Origin: Paracoccaceae bacterium
GTDB taxonomy: Bacteria; Pseudomonadota; Alphaproteobacteria; Rhodobacterales; Rhodobacteraceae
Reading direction: 5' to 3'
Assembly (NCBI GenBank): GCA_003551745.1
Contig: PUNI01000227.1
Location: forward strand, 1 to 5,103
Length of the DNA: 5,103 bases
The notes under the pieces were generated by a model. It worked only from the letters and a program-made list of their open reading frames with translations, had not been told where the DNA came from and made no database searches. The position numbers and the translations under genes were made by a program. Below are positions 4,576-5,103 of the stretch, one piece after another (position 1 is the stretch's first letter; every line of letters begins with the position of its first letter).

Positions 4576-5103
4576 GGGTGGACCGACGCGCGACCGGCCG
4601 CTGCAGGCGCGGGCCAGCAGGTCCTCGCCGCAGCGCCGGGGCTGCAGATCCGGGGTCAGGCAGAGGCGCAGCTCCACCAGCCGCCCGCCTGGGCAGCTGG
4701 CGATGAAGTCATCCTCGCCAAGCTCGGGATTGGCCGCGCGCACGGCCTGCCCCAGCGCGGTGACCGGCAGGCGGCCGGTTTCGGCGCCGATCTCGGGAAG
4801 GGCGAAGCGCGCGTAGGCCGCCCGCGACAGGTCGAAATAGGCCTCCGCGCCCAGGCCCGAGCAGCGGCCGTGCTTGCGCCACTGGTGCCAGGCCAGCCCG
4901 CCCGAGCCCATGATGTCGGCCATCGCCGCGGTCTGCCGCCGGCTCGGATCGCGCTCTGGCGTGGTGCAGAACTCCGGCCAGCCCTCCTCATGCTGCGGCC
5001 AGAGCCCGTGCAGCGCCCAGCCCGCGCCGGCGCCCTCCGCGCAGCGTGCATCGCCCCGGGCATCGCCCTCGCGCACGCACCAGCCGGGCATCCACGTCAG
5101 CGC
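4570..5103 (-). CDS. Ribonuclease T2 family protein (5' end outside window)
   Basis: T2 ribonucleases are secreted or periplasmic endonucleases that cut RNA through 2',3'-cyclic phosphates with little base preference. The 177 residues visible contain both conserved active-site blocks. Block I is LHGLWPQ at fragment residues 31-37, with His32. Block II is WHQWRKHGRCSG at 72-83, with His73, Lys77 and His78. The fragment opens with ALTWMPGWC, the first core strand of the family, so the ATG at 5091 is internal and the true start, with a signal peptide, lies to the right of the window; perhaps 20-40 residues are missing. Several cysteines (9, 21, 46, 81 and four near the C-terminus) fit the disulfide-rich fold. 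At position 74 there is Gln where the family normally has a catalytic Glu (HEW becomes HQW). The gene converges on the quinone oxidoreductase with 9 nt between the stop codons and no room for a separate terminator. Confidence 0.92.
   Translation of the reverse strand, partial: ALTWMPGWCVREGDARGDARCAEGAGAGWALHGLWPQHEEGWPEFCTTPERDPSRRQTAAMADIMGSGGLAWHQWRKHGRCSGLGAEAYFDLSRAAYARFALPEIGAETGRLPVTALGQAVRAANPELGEDDFIASCPGGRLVELRLCLTPDLQPRRCGEDLLARACSGRSRVGPPR

Noticed and set aside
2991..4706. Long plus-strand open frame (571 codons) overlapping three genes
   Set aside because: It is a shifted frame of the same genes with an extremely Arg-rich translation and no domain; a frame shadow.

Overview
This is a very GC-rich window (around 70% by eye) with dense, short-spaced genes and G/C-biased third codon positions. 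A COQ9-family protein (otherwise known from mitochondria and Alphaproteobacteria), the S21 sequence and the style of the aminotransferase all suggest an alphaproteobacterial chromosome, most likely Rhodobacterales (Rhodobacter/Paracoccus-like). That placement is inferred from recognition, not from a database search.

Layout. (a) 1-813, plus strand: ATPase subunit of a polar-amino-acid-type ABC importer, preceded by a striking (GGGT)3GGG run. Its ATG appears to overlap the stop codon of an upstream gene (ATGA), so the rest of the transporter should lie to the left of the window. (b) 814-886: convergent gap with two short GC-rich hairpins. (c) 887-1735, minus strand: a small lipoprotein lytic transglycosylase and, upstream of it, rpsU (ribosomal protein bS21), separated by a clear intrinsic terminator at 1470-1498. 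(d) 1736-1874: divergent intergenic region between rpsU and the COQ9-family gene. (e) 1875-4560, plus strand: COQ9-family gene, a class IV (branched-chain-like) aminotransferase and a PIG3-type NAD(P)H:quinone oxidoreductase. The last two are only 15 nt apart and probably co-transcribed. (f) 4570-5103, minus strand: a ribonuclease T2 whose 5' end lies beyond the window. It converges on the oxidoreductase with only 9 nt between the stop codons.

How they work together. The genes are mostly housekeeping: nutrient import, peptidoglycan trimming, translation, ubiquinone biosynthesis, amino-acid transamination, quinone/NADPH redox and periplasmic RNA degradation. COQ9 and the quinone oxidoreductase share a quinone theme, but I see no evidence of a dedicated pathway. 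I found no mobile element, CRISPR array, tRNA/rRNA, phage gene or defence system, and nothing that amounts to a new biological system. The points most worth a second look are the G-quadruplex motif at the left edge, the hairpin that overlaps the rpsU ribosome-binding site, the non-canonical active-site loop of the aminotransferase, and a Gln where RNase T2 enzymes usually have a catalytic Glu.
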